DNA of 64,000 nucleotides from Lachnospiraceae bacterium V9D3004 (GTDB lineage Bacteria > Bacillota > Clostridia > Lachnospirales > Lachnospiraceae), in assembly GCA_000621985.1 (NCBI GenBank), contig JHWW01000009.1, positions 62,001 to 126,000 of the forward strand, given 5' to 3'. Both the position numbers and the translations under genes were made by a program. Positions 48,521 to 58,546 of the stretch are shown here, piece by piece. The notes under the pieces were generated by a model. The model was not told the DNA's origin. It was given only the letters and a program-made list of their open reading frames with translations, and did not search any database. Positions within the stretch are counted from its first letter, which is position 1. Each line of letters starts with the position of its first letter.

Positions 48521-48558
48521 TTGTCAATACCTTCTTTCTTATTATTTTCATCACACAC

Positions 48559-48613
48559 AGTATAACAATATAAGCAGACCCATTCCATTGAATCTGCTTA
48601 CATATTTCTTACA
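48559..48613 (-). promoter_or_regulatory. bceA promoter and BceR-like operator
   Basis: On the minus strand, TGTAAG-N5-TGTAAG (48597-48613, 11-bp phasing typical of OmpR-family sites) overlaps a palindrome taagcaga/tctgctta (48571-48600). TATACT (48559-48564) serves as -10, with no good -35, as expected of an activated promoter. Confidence 0.6.
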
Positions 48614-48632
48614 CATTTGTCACATTTAATTA

Positions 48633-49595
48633 TCATTCAATGCCTATCTTATGCCTGGTAAGATCGACAGTGATCGTTGTTCCGGATCCGGGATCCGATT
48701 TTGCCGACAATGTATGCCCCAGATTATCTGCCACCCTTTTACACAGATACAGTCCGATACCGCTTGCTTCCTTATCTTTCCTGCCGTTGAACCCGGTGTA
48801 TCCTTTATCGAATATACGCGGCAGATCGGAAGCGCTTATTCCTATCCCTGTGTCCTCTATGGCGAGCACACCGGGAGTATCCATATATATTCTGATGCCG
48901 CCTTCCTGTGTATATTTTACAGCATTTGATATGACCTGTTCTATGATAAATGCAAGCCATTTTTCATCGGTAAGCACCTTATATCCCGTCGGTTCATAAT
49001 CAAGCTTTAACTTCTTTACGATAAATTCCCTTGAAAACTTCTTTACACTGTGACGAATTATATCATCCAGTTCATATTCCTTTATCACATAATCCGTGCT
49101 TTCGCTGTCAAGCCTTAGATAAGTAAGGACCATATCCACATATGCTTCTATTCTGTTAAGATCACCGCTCATTCTCCTTGCAGACTCGGTATCTTCGAAC
49201 TGCAGATTAAGCCTCATTGCCGCAATGGGCGTCTTGATCTGATGAGCCCATACGGTGTAATACTCTATCATATTATTGTAATCTTCGGCGGAACATTTCT
49301 TCAGATCTTCCATGTCTTCGTTAAGTCTGTTTATAATATTCTGATAATCCTCTTCAACCGGATCGCATGTATCGGGATATTCTTCTCTCATTATCTTATT
49401 ACGACGATCCGACATCATTATATATCCTGTAACCACCGCCACAAACATAACGATCAGACTCAGAATAAGCGGATATAACACTACTATGGGTTTCACATCA
49501 AAAAGAAAATATGCCGAAGAATATATTCCGATAAGCATCACGTATACATGAAGATATCTGCAACGTGCTCTCAGATATTTTAAGAACGATCCCAT
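48633..49595 (-). CDS. BceS-type intramembrane-sensing histidine kinase
   Basis: About 320 residues. Two membrane helices with almost no extracellular loop, a linker, and the kinase core with the HisKA motif WAHQIKTPIAAMRL, EQVISNAVKYT, IEDTGIGI and GIGLYLCKRV. This small-loop design is typical of BceS, which senses through the BceAB transporter. ATG 49595 has GGAGG 7 nt upstream and overlaps nothing; a GTG at 49598 is less likely. Confidence 0.92.
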   Translation of the reverse strand: MGSFLKYLRARCRYLHVYVMLIGIYSSAYFLFDVKPIVVLYPLILSLIVMFVAVVTGYIMMSDRRNKIMREEYPDTCDPVEEDYQNIINRLNEDMEDLKKCSAEDYNNMIEYYTVWAHQIKTPIAAMRLNLQFEDTESARRMSGDLNRIEAYVDMVLTYLRLDSESTDYVIKEYELDDIIRHSVKKFSREFIVKKLKLDYEPTGYKVLTDEKWLAFIIEQVISNAVKYTQEGGIRIYMDTPGVLAIEDTGIGISASDLPRIFDKGYTGFNGRKDKEASGIGLYLCKRVADNLGHTLSAKSDPGSGTTITVDLTRHKIGIE

Positions 49596-49597
49596 CA

Positions 49598-50272
49598 CTA
49601 AGCCTCCAATATGTAACCGACTCCGAATTTTGTTCTGATCAGATCCTTAAGTCCTGCTGCTTCAAGAGTCTTTCTGAGTCTTCCCACATTAACCGTAAGT
49701 GTATTCTCATCCACAAAACTGTCTGTCTCCCAGAGAACTTCCATGAGTTTTTCCCTACTCACAACCTTGTTCTTATTCTGCATGAGGGTTAGGAGTATCC
49801 GGTATTCATTTCTTGAAAGCTCGATCTTTACTCCGTTATACATAAGTGTATTATCATTAGTATTAAGCACCGCTCCCGCCGCCTGCAGGTTGAATGAAGA
49901 CTGATTGAATTCGTAAGTTCTTCTGAGAAGTGCCTGTACTTTTGCGATCAGAACACTCTGATCGAAAGGCTTCGGTATGAAATCATCAGCCCCCATATTC
50001 ATTGCCATTATGATATTCATATTGTCGGTTGCGGAAGATATGAAAATGATGGGCACCGAACTGGTCTTTCTGATCTCCTGACACCAGTGATAACCTCCCA
50101 TATACGGAAGCGTAATATCAAGAATAACAAGTTCAGGTTCATAATCCCTGAATTCTTCCACTACATATCTGAAGTCACTTACGGCGCGAACGTCCATTCC
50201 CCATCCCTTTAAGACGTCTGTTATTCCGTCAACAATGCCCTTATCATCCTCGACGACATATATTTTATACAT
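49598..50272 (-). CDS. BceR-type OmpR/PhoB response regulator
   Basis: 224 residues. Receiver with VVEDDKG, phospho-Asp in LVILDITLPYMGG, FIPKPF, then a winged helix with LSRNEYRILLTLMQNK and TVNVGRLRKTLEAAG. The ATG lies 8 nt inside murE, with AAGGAG just before it. It probably activates the BceAB genes via the site upstream of bceA. Confidence 0.93.
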   Translation of the reverse strand: MYKIYVVEDDKGIVDGITDVLKGWGMDVRAVSDFRYVVEEFRDYEPELVILDITLPYMGGYHWCQEIRKTSSVPIIFISSATDNMNIIMAMNMGADDFIPKPFDQSVLIAKVQALLRRTYEFNQSSFNLQAAGAVLNTNDNTLMYNGVKIELSRNEYRILLTLMQNKNKVVSREKLMEVLWETDSFVDENTLTVNVGRLRKTLEAAGLKDLIRTKFGVGYILEA

Positions 50273-51734
50273 TAAAATATCTCCTTGCGGCCTCTTTCAC
50301 CGCTTCTCTCTCATCATAATGATACTTAACGCCTTTTATCTCCTGATACTGTTCATGACCTTTGCCAAGAAGCAGGATGATATCGCCCGTGACAGCCTGT
50401 CTCATCGCATATTCGATCGCATCAACCCTGTCAGGCACTTCAACATATGCTCCGTTATGCTTTGCAAGGCCAACCTTGATATCGTTATTGATCGATTCGA
50501 TCTCTTCATTTCGCGGATTGTCACAGGTAAGAACCGAGAGATCCCCGTATTCGCCTGTCACTTCTCCCATTGCATATCTTCTAAGTTTTGAACGGTTTCC
50601 TCCTCCGCCGTATACACATATAATGTGTGCGGGATCGTATTCTTTTAACGTCTCCATGACACTCTTCGTACTTACTTCGTTATGAGCGTAATCTATGATC
50701 ACCGAGAACTTATCGGATACATTAACAAGCTCCACTCTTCCGGGAACGCGAACCGAAGGAAGGCTCTTTTTGATCGTCTCCCAGTCTATTCCAAGCACTG
50801 TGCACACGGATATTGCGGCAAGAGCATTATATGCGTTGAACACACCCGGAAGCTCCAGCCTTACATTGCCGTTAACAAGTCCTTCAATGTCAAATGATAC
50901 GCCAAGAAGCCCCTTTTCGGACCATTTTTCAACATCATGGGCATATATATCGGCCTCAGCTGTCATACCGAATGTTACAATGCGTTCACATCCGGCCTCT
51001 TTAATGAATATATCAGCTGTATCGTCATCCATATTGAATATTCCCGTATCGCACTGTGTGAAAAGCATCTGTTTGCACTGCCTGTATTCTTCAAGCGTTG
51101 CGTGCTCACCGTCGGCTATATGATCCGGCGAGAAATTAGTGAACAGTGCCACATCAAATTGAATTCCCGCAGTTCTTGACATCTTAAGCGCCTGTGAGGA
51201 AACCTCCATGACTACATATTCACATCCGTCGTCTGCCATCTTTTTGAATAATTCATGTATTATATACGATTCAGGTGTTGTAAGACCGGTAGTTACTGTC
51301 TTATCAAGCCATGCAGCCCCGACCGTGCCGATTATTCCGCAATGAGCACCTGAATGTTCGATTATATTCTTTACCATATAAGCTGTGGAAGTTTTGCCCT
51401 TGGTTCCGGTAATTCCTATTACTTTAAGCCTTTTTGCAGGATTGTTAAAATATATCGCTGACATACATGCAAGAGCTTTTCTTGTAGATTTTACCAGAAT
51501 CTGGGTAACATTTCCATCTACCTCAACCTCATGCTCCACAATAAGTGCCACAGCACCTTTATTTACTGCATCACCCGCATATGAATGTCCGTCGGTTATC
51601 ACTCCGTCAATGCAAAAAAAAGCGGTACCTTCAGTCACCTTCCTTGAATCATATATAAGGTCGGCAATCTCGGTATCCGCACTTCCGCTTATACATCTGT
51701 AATCTGTTCCTTTAAGTAGATCTCTTAATAACAT
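50265..51734 (-). CDS. murE: UDP-MurNAc-tripeptide ligase MurE (meso-DAP type)
   Basis: About 489 residues. IGITGTKGKTSTAYM (ATP loop), GLTTPES, and LTCDNPRNEE: the DNPR motif specifies meso-diaminopimelate as substrate. It adds mDAP to UDP-MurNAc-L-Ala-D-Glu in peptidoglycan synthesis. ATG 51734 has GGAGG 7 nt upstream and lies 2 nt after the dapF stop. The 3' end overlaps bceR by 8 nt. Confidence 0.96.
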   Translation of the reverse strand: MLLRDLLKGTDYRCISGSADTEIADLIYDSRKVTEGTAFFCIDGVITDGHSYAGDAVNKGAVALIVEHEVEVDGNVTQILVKSTRKALACMSAIYFNNPAKRLKVIGITGTKGKTSTAYMVKNIIEHSGAHCGIIGTVGAAWLDKTVTTGLTTPESYIIHELFKKMADDGCEYVVMEVSSQALKMSRTAGIQFDVALFTNFSPDHIADGEHATLEEYRQCKQMLFTQCDTGIFNMDDDTADIFIKEAGCERIVTFGMTAEADIYAHDVEKWSEKGLLGVSFDIEGLVNGNVRLELPGVFNAYNALAAISVCTVLGIDWETIKKSLPSVRVPGRVELVNVSDKFSVIIDYAHNEVSTKSVMETLKEYDPAHIICVYGGGGNRSKLRRYAMGEVTGEYGDLSVLTCDNPRNEEIESINNDIKVGLAKHNGAYVEVPDRVDAIEYAMRQAVTGDIILLLGKGHEQYQEIKGVKYHYDEREAVKEAARRYFNV

Positions 51735-51736
51735 TA

Positions 51737-52591
51737 TCATTCCTCCCACACCGAAGATATGTCTATCTCTGCTTCAAATACAGTATTGGACACTCCGGTC
51801 ATATACATATGGTTGTCCTCTTCTCTCCAGTCTATGTCGAGAATTCCCCCGATCTGTTCTACGGACACCTTGCGGTCACACCTTCCGGTAAGCACACCCG
51901 CAACGACCGCCGTGCAGCAGCCAGTTCCGCATCCTATAGTTTCACCGGTTCCTCTCTCCCATTCTCTTATCTTAATATATTCTCTGTTAACAAGTTCGGC
52001 AAATGTTACGTTAGTCTTATTCGGGAACAATGATGTCATATATTCAAGTTCCCTGCCGTATCCGTGAACATCAAACCCAGCCGTATCATCAATAAATGCC
52101 ACGCAGTGAGGATTCCCCCATGATACTGCTGTGATCCCAAGTGTGATATCCTTAACCTTCACCGGCTGTTCAATAAATTCGGGCATATCGGTGACAACCG
52201 GAATCTTTTTCGTGTCAAGTACCGGTTCACCGATATCCGCTCTTATGTTAACTGCTTTATCATTTTCAATAAAAAGCCAAAGATGCTTCATGCCTCCAAG
52301 CGTCTCGATCATAAGCTCGGTCTTATATGTAAGCTTGTGATCATACACATATTTTCCGACACTTCTAAGTGCATTACCGCACATCTCACCTTCGGAACCG
52401 TCGGGATTGAACATGCGCATACGGAAATCTCCCTTATCTGAAGGACATATAAGAACCATGCCATCCGAACCTATCGCAAAATGCCTGTCAGATACGTATC
52501 TGGCAAGCGCCGGCAGATTGGGAAGCTCCTGATTGATCGCATCTATATACACATAATCATTGCCGTAAGCCTGCATCTTCGTAAATCGCAC
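51737..52591 (-). CDS. dapF: diaminopimelate epimerase DapF
   Basis: 284 residues. The two catalytic cysteines are in GEMCGNALRSVGKYV and GCGTGCCTAVVAG. It converts LL- to meso-diaminopimelate, the precursor used by the next gene, murE. Start is GTG 52591, with GGAGG upstream. Cytoplasmic. Confidence 0.96.
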   Translation of the reverse strand: MRFTKMQAYGNDYVYIDAINQELPNLPALARYVSDRHFAIGSDGMVLICPSDKGDFRMRMFNPDGSEGEMCGNALRSVGKYVYDHKLTYKTELMIETLGGMKHLWLFIENDKAVNIRADIGEPVLDTKKIPVVTDMPEFIEQPVKVKDITLGITAVSWGNPHCVAFIDDTAGFDVHGYGRELEYMTSLFPNKTNVTFAELVNREYIKIREWERGTGETIGCGTGCCTAVVAGVLTGRCDRKVSVEQIGGILDIDWREEDNHMYMTGVSNTVFEAEIDISSVWEE

Positions 52592-52612
52592 GTTACAAAA
52601 CCTCCTGTAATG

Positions 52613-53791
52613 TCAATTCATTGCTCTTTCAAGATCATTTATAATATCATCGGGATCTTCGATCCCTACAGATATTCTGAGGAATTTCTTAGTGATTCCG
52701 AGTCTCTCCTTGATATCCTCCGGTGTATCCTCATGAGTCTGGGTCGTAGGATATGTGATAAGAGTCTCTGTTCCGCCAAGACTCTCGGCAAACATTATCA
52801 TATCCACATTCTTAAGGATATTATATACAGTCTCAACGCTGTCAACCGCAAACGATATCATTCCGCCAAAGCCTGTAGTCTGTTTTTTCGTAATATCATA
52901 ATCTTTATGATCTTCAAATCCGACATAATATACTTTCTCAACCTTCGGATGTTTTCTTAACCATTCCGCAACTTTCTTCGCATTCGAATTATGTCTCTCC
53001 ATACGAAGATGAAGTGTCTTGATACCTCTTAACATAAGCCACGAATCCATAGGAGCAAGGCCGTTTCCGTGTGACTTTAACTGAAGCTTGAAATGAGCGG
53101 CAAGATCATCATCATTTACAACAGCCGCACCTGCGATGATATCATTATGTCCTCCGAGATACTTGGTTGCACTGTGTATTACAACGTCAGCTCCCAGAGA
53201 AAGTGGCTTCTGGAAATATGGCGTAAGGAATGTGTTGTCTACAACCGCAATCGCGCCATTTTCATGAGCTATATCGGAAAGAGCCTGTATATCGGCAACT
53301 TTCATAAGCGGATTGGAAGGTGTCTCGATGAATATCATCTTGGTATTCGGCTTGATCGCCTTCTTTACGGCATCAAGATCCGACAGATCGACAAAGTCAT
53401 ATTCTATGCCGTATTTTCCGAATATCGTAGTTGCGATACGGAACGTTCCGCCATATATATCATCCATAAGGATCATATGATCCCCGGGATTAAGCCATGT
53501 GAACAGCGCCATATTGGCAGCCTGTCCGCTTGAGAATGCAAATCCGTGCTTACCGCCCTCAAGTATTGCCAGAGTTCTTTCAAGTTCCTGACGGGTTGGG
53601 TTAAGAAGTCTTGAATAATCGAATCCGGTCGATCTTCCGAATTCGGGGTGTCTGAATGTAGATGTCTGGTATATCGGAAAGCTTACCGCTCCCGTAAGCG
53701 GTTCGCATCCAAGTGCACCGTGTACTGCCTTTGAATCAAAGCTCAGCTCGTCCTTTGTGCTGTAATCTTTGTAGTTGCTAAAATTCTTCAC
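52613..53791 (-). CDS. PLP-dependent transsulfuration enzyme (cystathionine gamma-synthase/lyase family)
   Basis: 392 residues. PLP lysine motif VIHSATKYLGGHNDIIAG, DNTFLTPYFQKPL and FSSGQAANMALF. The family includes MetB, MetC, MetY and MGL; sequence alone does not decide which. The ATG is at 53791; a promoter and inverted repeat lie upstream. It is followed by dapF, so Asp-family amino acid metabolism is a plausible theme. Confidence 0.92.
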   Translation of the reverse strand: MKNFSNYKDYSTKDELSFDSKAVHGALGCEPLTGAVSFPIYQTSTFRHPEFGRSTGFDYSRLLNPTRQELERTLAILEGGKHGFAFSSGQAANMALFTWLNPGDHMILMDDIYGGTFRIATTIFGKYGIEYDFVDLSDLDAVKKAIKPNTKMIFIETPSNPLMKVADIQALSDIAHENGAIAVVDNTFLTPYFQKPLSLGADVVIHSATKYLGGHNDIIAGAAVVNDDDLAAHFKLQLKSHGNGLAPMDSWLMLRGIKTLHLRMERHNSNAKKVAEWLRKHPKVEKVYYVGFEDHKDYDITKKQTTGFGGMISFAVDSVETVYNILKNVDMIMFAESLGGTETLITYPTTQTHEDTPEDIKERLGITKKFLRISVGIEDPDDIINDLERAMN

Positions 53792-53873
53792 TGTATATCA
53801 CACTCCCGCATATTATGATTTTTTATCTGTAAGTGTCCGACACTCCGGTCACTTAATATTGCAAATGTTGTGT

Positions 53874-53898
53874 ATTGATGTGCCTCCTACACAATATC
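53874..53898 (-). promoter_or_regulatory. inverted repeat in the transsulfuration gene leader
   Basis: On the minus strand TTGTGTA and TACACAA (7-bp arms, 12-nt loop) lie between the promoter and the start codon. They could be an operator or leader hairpin; I see no S-box or T-box consensus. Confidence 0.35.
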
Positions 53899-53904
53899 AT
53901 GTAA

Positions 53905-53933
53905 ATAATAACATATTAGCTTCTTACATGCAA
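53905..53933 (-). promoter_or_regulatory. promoter of the transsulfuration enzyme gene
   Basis: Minus strand TTGCAT (53928-53933), 17-nt spacer, TATTAT (53905-53910), about 110 nt before the ATG at 53791. Confidence 0.55.
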
Positions 53934-53958
53934 GCATGACGTACCAGCCCCTAGACAA

Positions 53959-54786
53959 TCATTTGTTCTTCGTATAATAAAAAATATACTGCTGCATCAC
54001 ACCGGCACACCCCTTATATCTCTCATATGGGAATCCTTCGGGATAATGACCCGAAAGCGCCCTTCCTATCCATACGTCCTCCGGAAATGCATCTATTCTG
54101 TGGTAACCGAACAGCATTACGCAGTTAGCAACCTTGATGCCGACTCCGAACAACGACAGAAGCTTCTCTCTTAATGCTTCGTCATCAAGACTCTCCATCG
54201 CATATACGTCAAGTTCTCCTTCCGCGGCACTTCTCGCCACTCCCGATATGTATCTGCTGCGATATCCCATTCCGCACGAATCAAGCTCGCTTTCAGACAG
54301 GGCGGCAATATGCTCCGCATCCGGAAATGAATATCTGATCCCAGCCGGTGTATCAATCCTGTCTCCGCACAGAGCACACAATCTCTCAACGGATGTACGT
54401 ATCGCAGGGATCGATTTTCTCTGTGATATGATGAAACTTATGAGCATTTCCCACGGATCCTGTCTCAGTATTCTTATGCCGCTACCGAATCTGCATGCCT
54501 CCATAAGAAATAAATCAGCATGGTCAACCATGCTGATCATTTTTGAATAATCAGTATCCATATCGAAATACGATTTCCATATATTGTCATATTCTTCCTG
54601 ATCGCACGACAATTCAAACAGCTTCTTATCAGTCCGGCTGTCAATACCTTTATATGATATCTCCAGGTATCTTCCGGCATGTATCAGACTGTACGTACCT
54701 TCCGATACCGCATTCATTCTGAAACATTGTCCGCTGTCTGCGATCTGTAACAGATCAAGTTCATTACAACTTACTACAGTATTCAC
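53959..54786 (-). CDS. 8-oxoguanine DNA glycosylase-like protein (OGG1/HhH-GPD family)
   Basis: 275 residues. N-terminal OGG domain with DSGQCFRMN, then HhH-GPD: LISFIISQRKSIPAIRTSVE, SLFGVGIKVANCVMLFG (Lys nucleophile) and RIDAFPEDVWIGRAL with the catalytic Asp. It would remove oxidised or alkylated bases. Start GTG 54786 overlaps the CarD stop by 4 nt (GTGA), so it is coupled with that gene. Confidence 0.88.
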   Translation of the reverse strand: MNTVVSCNELDLLQIADSGQCFRMNAVSEGTYSLIHAGRYLEISYKGIDSRTDKKLFELSCDQEEYDNIWKSYFDMDTDYSKMISMVDHADLFLMEACRFGSGIRILRQDPWEMLISFIISQRKSIPAIRTSVERLCALCGDRIDTPAGIRYSFPDAEHIAALSESELDSCGMGYRSRYISGVARSAAEGELDVYAMESLDDEALREKLLSLFGVGIKVANCVMLFGYHRIDAFPEDVWIGRALSGHYPEGFPYERYKGCAGVMQQYIFYYTKNK

Positions 54787-55283
54787 GCTTCCGCCTCGAG
54801 TCTTTCCGCAATATAAGACGGCATCTCCGCTCTTGTCTTTCCGATTGCCATAGACAATTCGCTGTAGAGATTCCTCTCTGCTTCTTTCAAATATCTCTCA
54901 TCGATAACAGTACTTTTCATTCCTTTCGAAAGCCTGTCCTGAGTTCTTAGGTACATGGTCTTGATGATCCTGATCAATTCATAACAGTCACAGGAATGAA
55001 TGGCTTTCTTGTAATCCGCTTCACGCTGCTTCTCATCGGTTATCCATATCTGCTCGATATTAGGTATGTTGTCTATAAGCTCAAGTGCCTCTTTTTTGGA
55101 GATAACCTTTCTCATGATCACTTTGTCATTATCCACCGGCGTGAATATTCTTCCTTCAGCATCATCGACAGGAAGAAGGCAATAATATTCTTTCTCTGAA
55201 TTCCCGCTTCCCATAGTACATATGCTGTCTATCTTACACACACCGTTGGTTCCGTAAATAACATACTCACCGGTTTTAAACAT
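54783..55283 (-). CDS. CarD-family transcription regulator
   Basis: About 166 residues. FKTGEYVIYGTNGVCKIDSI and FTPVDNDKVIMRKVISKKEA match the CarD_CdnL_TRCF N-terminal domain that contacts RNA polymerase; the C-terminal helical part is typical. The ATG at 55283 has GGAG 8 nt upstream; the GTG at 55292 is less likely. Confidence 0.87.
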   Translation of the reverse strand: MFKTGEYVIYGTNGVCKIDSICTMGSGNSEKEYYCLLPVDDAEGRIFTPVDNDKVIMRKVISKKEALELIDNIPNIEQIWITDEKQREADYKKAIHSCDCYELIRIIKTMYLRTQDRLSKGMKSTVIDERYLKEAERNLYSELSMAIGKTRAEMPSYIAERLEAEA

Positions 55284-55359
55284 ACACATCACTCCAACAA
55301 AATAAAAACAAAAACGCGGTTAACTTACCATCACTTATCCTCTCATATATATCTTAACA

Positions 55360-56367
55360 TTATTTCTTCATTGTTGTAAGTATTTTTTTTAATTCTTCCA
55401 AAGTTTCCACACGACACAGGCTGTTTCTGAAGCCTGCTGCGTGTTTCATGCCCGATGTGTACCATCCGGAATGCATACGCATTTCCCTTATTCCCGTATA
55501 TTCTCCCTTGAACTGTGTCAGAAGCTTAGCATGACGAAGTATCATGGATATGATCTCTTCCATCTCAGGCTTTGCGGGAACAATTCCCGTCTTCAGATAT
55601 TCGATCGTCCTTGAAAACAGCCACGGATTCCCCCGTACACCTCTTGCAAACATGAATCCGTCCACTCCGGTCTGCTCATACATCCTCTTAACATCCTCAG
55701 GTTCAAACAGATCTCCGTTACCGATCACCGGGATCTTGACAGCCTTCTTAACGTCAGCTATAACCTGCCAGTCAGCCTGTCCTTTGTACATCTGCGACCT
55801 TGTCCTTCCGTGAACGGCAACTGCCGCAGCACCGTTTGCCTCAGCCATCTTAGCAAACTCAACCGCCGTGTTCTCACCTGCCCCGAAACCTTTACGGAAC
55901 TTGACGGTTACGGGCTTACCTGCCGCATCCGATACAGCCCTGATTATCTTTCCAGCAAGCGAAAGATCCTTCATAAGAGCAGAACCTTCACCGTTATTAA
56001 CAACTTTGGGAACAGGACATCCCATATTAATATCGAGGATGTCAAAATTACGCTCCTTTATCTTCGCCGCCATATCAGCCATAAGCTCCGGTTCGCTTCC
56101 AAACAGCTGAAGCGCTACAGGTCTCTCTGCCTCATCGATCTCCCAAAGCTTCTCAGTATTCTTATTGCCGTAATATATTCCTTTGGCGCTTATCATCTCG
56201 GTGTACACTAACGAAGCACCTTTTTCCTTGCATAAAATACGATATGGCAGGTCTGTCACTCCTGCCATAGGTGCCAATATTAAATTACCTTTTAACTTCA
56301 CATTGCCAATACTCAGATCTCTAAGTATATCCAAATCTCTTTCCTCATTTCCTGGTACATCTGTCAT
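55360..56367 (-). CDS. dusB: tRNA-dihydrouridine synthase, DusB-type
   Basis: About 335 residues. [48 protein letters not shown] and [12 protein letters not shown] are the FMN and tRNA-binding motifs. Makes dihydrouridine in tRNA using FMN and NAD(P)H. The start may be further in: no good ribosome binding site precedes the ATG at 56367, which overlaps the coaX 3' end by 23 nt. The first 20 residues are not conserved in the family. Confidence 0.9.
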   Translation of the reverse strand: MTDVPGNEERDLDILRDLSIGNVKLKGNLILAPMAGVTDLPYRILCKEKGASLVYTEMISAKGIYYGNKNTEKLWEIDEAERPVALQLFGSEPELMADMAAKIKERNFDILDINMGCPVPKVVNNGEGSALMKDLSLAGKIIRAVSDAAGKPVTVKFRKGFGAGENTAVEFAKMAEANGAAAVAVHGRTRSQMYKGQADWQVIADVKKAVKIPVIGNGDLFEPEDVKRMYEQTGVDGFMFARGVRGNPWLFSRTIEYLKTGIVPAKPEMEEIISMILRHAKLLTQFKGEYTGIREMRMHSGWYTSGMKHAAGFRNSLCRVETLEELKKILTTMKK

Positions 56368-57115
56368 GCACAAACTTGAGCCCGTACAATGTTAAATGTG
56401 GATTATATATCTCTATCTCTTTTGATTCTTCAGACAAAAGCTTGCCAAGTCCCCCTGTTGCGACCACTTTGGCATTGGTATATCCGGATTCCTCTTTCAT
56501 CTTTCTTATTATGTATTCGGTCTGTCCGAGACCGCCGTAAAAAAGTGCTGCCTGAACACTGGTCACTGTATCCTTCGCAAGGATGGTTTCCGGCTTCCTG
56601 ATCTCCACTTCAGACAGCTTGGCTGCATCTTTGAACAGCGCGTCAGCCGAAGTTCTTATACCGGGGCTTGTAACTCCCGCAAGAAATGTTGCATCCTCAG
56701 ACACAAGATCAAATGTTGTGGCTGTTCCGTAATCCACAACGATCACAGGTCCGCCGTACAACTCATATGCCGCAACCGCATCCACGATCCTGTCGGCACC
56801 AAGCTCCTTTGGATTAGTCGTAGCAATCTTAAGTCCTGTTTTAATTCCGCTCTTCACAACAACGGGCTGAATCCCAAAATACTTGATTACTCCGCTTGTG
56901 AGCGAATACATTATGTTAGGAACAACCGATGCGATAATAACATCGGTAATGTCGTCCTTACTTATGTTAACCTGACGCAGCAGATCGATTATCACAAGAC
57001 CGAATTCATCGGAAGTCCTCGGCAGTTTGGTAGTGATCCTGAAATTACCCAGGAGTTCTTCATCAAACACACCTATAGTTATATTCGTATTACCAACATC
57101 AAATGCCAGAAGCAA
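56345..57115 (-). CDS. coaX: type III pantothenate kinase
   Basis: 256 residues. [56 protein letters not shown] and TGGLGKLLS are the CoaX motifs. It phosphorylates pantothenate, the first step of CoA synthesis, and needs a monovalent cation rather than being inhibited by CoA. Start is TTG at 57115 with AAGGTG upstream. Confidence 0.94.
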   Translation of the reverse strand: MLLAFDVGNTNITIGVFDEELLGNFRITTKLPRTSDEFGLVIIDLLRQVNISKDDITDVIIASVVPNIMYSLTSGVIKYFGIQPVVVKSGIKTGLKIATTNPKELGADRIVDAVAAYELYGGPVIVVDYGTATTFDLVSEDATFLAGVTSPGIRTSADALFKDAAKLSEVEIRKPETILAKDTVTSVQAALFYGGLGQTEYIIRKMKEESGYTNAKVVATGGLGKLLSEESKEIEIYNPHLTLYGLKFVHDRCTRK

Positions 57116-57143
57116 TTCTATTCACCTTCCTGTATCGTATTCT

Positions 57144-57467
57144 CTATTCCTCTGCAAACATCATCCTGTAATAATTCTCAAGCTGCTCAAATAATTCCTG
57201 TCTGTCCATCTTCATCTGCTTGATCTTAAGCTCACTGCCTATCTCATCAAACAAAAGATCCCCTTCATCGGCTGTAACATGGATCAGAAGTCTCCCGTCA
57301 TCAGCGAATTCAAGCGTTATGATACCTCCCACATCTTCGGTATATAAGACGCACATTATATGCAATTCATCCTTAACGGCATCCGGTAGATTCCCGAATC
57401 TACCGTTAAAATAATATTTCTGCTCATATGAACTGCACACGCACAGAATATTGTTGTTATCTGCCAT
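57144..57467 (-). CDS. DUF6145-like small protein
   Basis: 107 residues. SYEQKYYFNGRF, DELHIMCVLYTEDVGGIITLEF and DLLFDEIGSELKIKQ resemble the DUF6145 family of Lachnospiraceae, as I recall it; function unknown. Cytoplasmic. It lies upstream of coaX. Confidence 0.75.
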   Translation of the reverse strand: MADNNNILCVCSSYEQKYYFNGRFGNLPDAVKDELHIMCVLYTEDVGGIITLEFADDGRLLIHVTADEGDLLFDEIGSELKIKQMKMDRQELFEQLENYYRMMFAEE

Positions 57468-57532
57468 ATTCCGTTATATCCTCCCTATGTAAGACCTCTG
57501 ATATCCAATACCTATTCGATGATATCCGGTGT

Positions 57533-58519
57533 CTATCCGAGCGTTGCATACATCACTGCCTTGATCGTATGCATTCTGTTCTCGGCTTCATCAAACACAA
57601 CCGACTGCGGAGATTCGAATACTTCATCCGTAACTTCCATCTCCGTAAGTCCGTATTTGTCACTGATCTCTCTTCCGACTTCGGTATTAAGATCATGGAA
57701 CGCCGGCAGACAGTGCATGAATACTGCCTGCTCGCCTGCATTCTTCATAACATCCATCGTAACCCTGTATGGAAGCAGATCTTTGATTCGCTCCTCCCAT
57801 ACTTCCGGTGGTTCACCCATGGATACCCACACATCGGTATATATAACGTCAGCACCCTTTGTGCCTTCTTTAACATCCTCGGTAAATGTAATACTTCCTC
57901 CGGATTCTTTGGCATATTCCTTACATTTTTCAACAAGCTCGCTGTCCGGAAAATACTTCTTTGAAGTACAAGCCGTAAAGTGCATACCCATCTTGGCACA
58001 GGCTATCATTATGGAATTACCCATATTATAGCGGGCATCTCCCATATATACGAACTTAATTCCTTTGATCCTTCCGAAATGTTCTTTGATCGTCAGCATA
58101 TCCGCAAGAAGCTGTGTCGGATGATATTCATTGGTAAGTCCGTTCCATACGGGAACTCCTGCATATTTTGCGAGCTCGTTCACGATCTCCTGACCGTATC
58201 CGCGATACTCGATACCGTCAAACATCCTTCCGAGAACCCTTGCTGTATCGGCAATACTTTCCTTTTTACCGATCTGGGAACTCTTCGGATCAAGATACGT
58301 TGCATGCATTCCGAGATCACTTGCAGCAACTTCAAACGAACATCTCGTACGAGTACTGGTCTTCTCGAATATGAGCGCAATGCTCTTTCCCCTGTATATA
58401 TCTACGGGTATTCCTTTCTTCTTCTTATCTTTAAGCTCTGCTGCCAGATTAATAAGGTATTCTATCTCTTCCGGTGTGAAATCAAGAAGAGTAAGAAAAT
58501 TACGGCCTTTAAGGTTCAT
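57533..58519 (-). CDS. argF: ornithine carbamoyltransferase
   Basis: About 328 residues. [17 protein letters not shown] (carbamoyl phosphate site), [29 protein letters not shown] and [10 protein letters not shown]. Catalyses ornithine to citrulline in arginine synthesis or the deiminase path. The ATG at 58519 has GGAGG 8 nt upstream; longer in-frame starts are weaker. No other arg gene is nearby. Confidence 0.95.
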   Translation of the reverse strand: MNLKGRNFLTLLDFTPEEIEYLINLAAELKDKKKKGIPVDIYRGKSIALIFEKTSTRTRCSFEVAASDLGMHATYLDPKSSQIGKKESIADTARVLGRMFDGIEYRGYGQEIVNELAKYAGVPVWNGLTNEYHPTQLLADMLTIKEHFGRIKGIKFVYMGDARYNMGNSIMIACAKMGMHFTACTSKKYFPDSELVEKCKEYAKESGGSITFTEDVKEGTKGADVIYTDVWVSMGEPPEVWEERIKDLLPYRVTMDVMKNAGEQAVFMHCLPAFHDLNTEVGREISDKYGLTEMEVTDEVFESPQSVVFDEAENRMHTIKAVMYATLG

Positions 58520-58546
58520 AACTACTGCCTCCGTCAATTAATTAAT

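Noticed and set aside
53792-53904. S-box or T-box riboswitch before the transsulfuration enzyme
   Set aside because: Only a 7-bp inverted repeat was found; the conserved motifs of these riboswitches are not seen.
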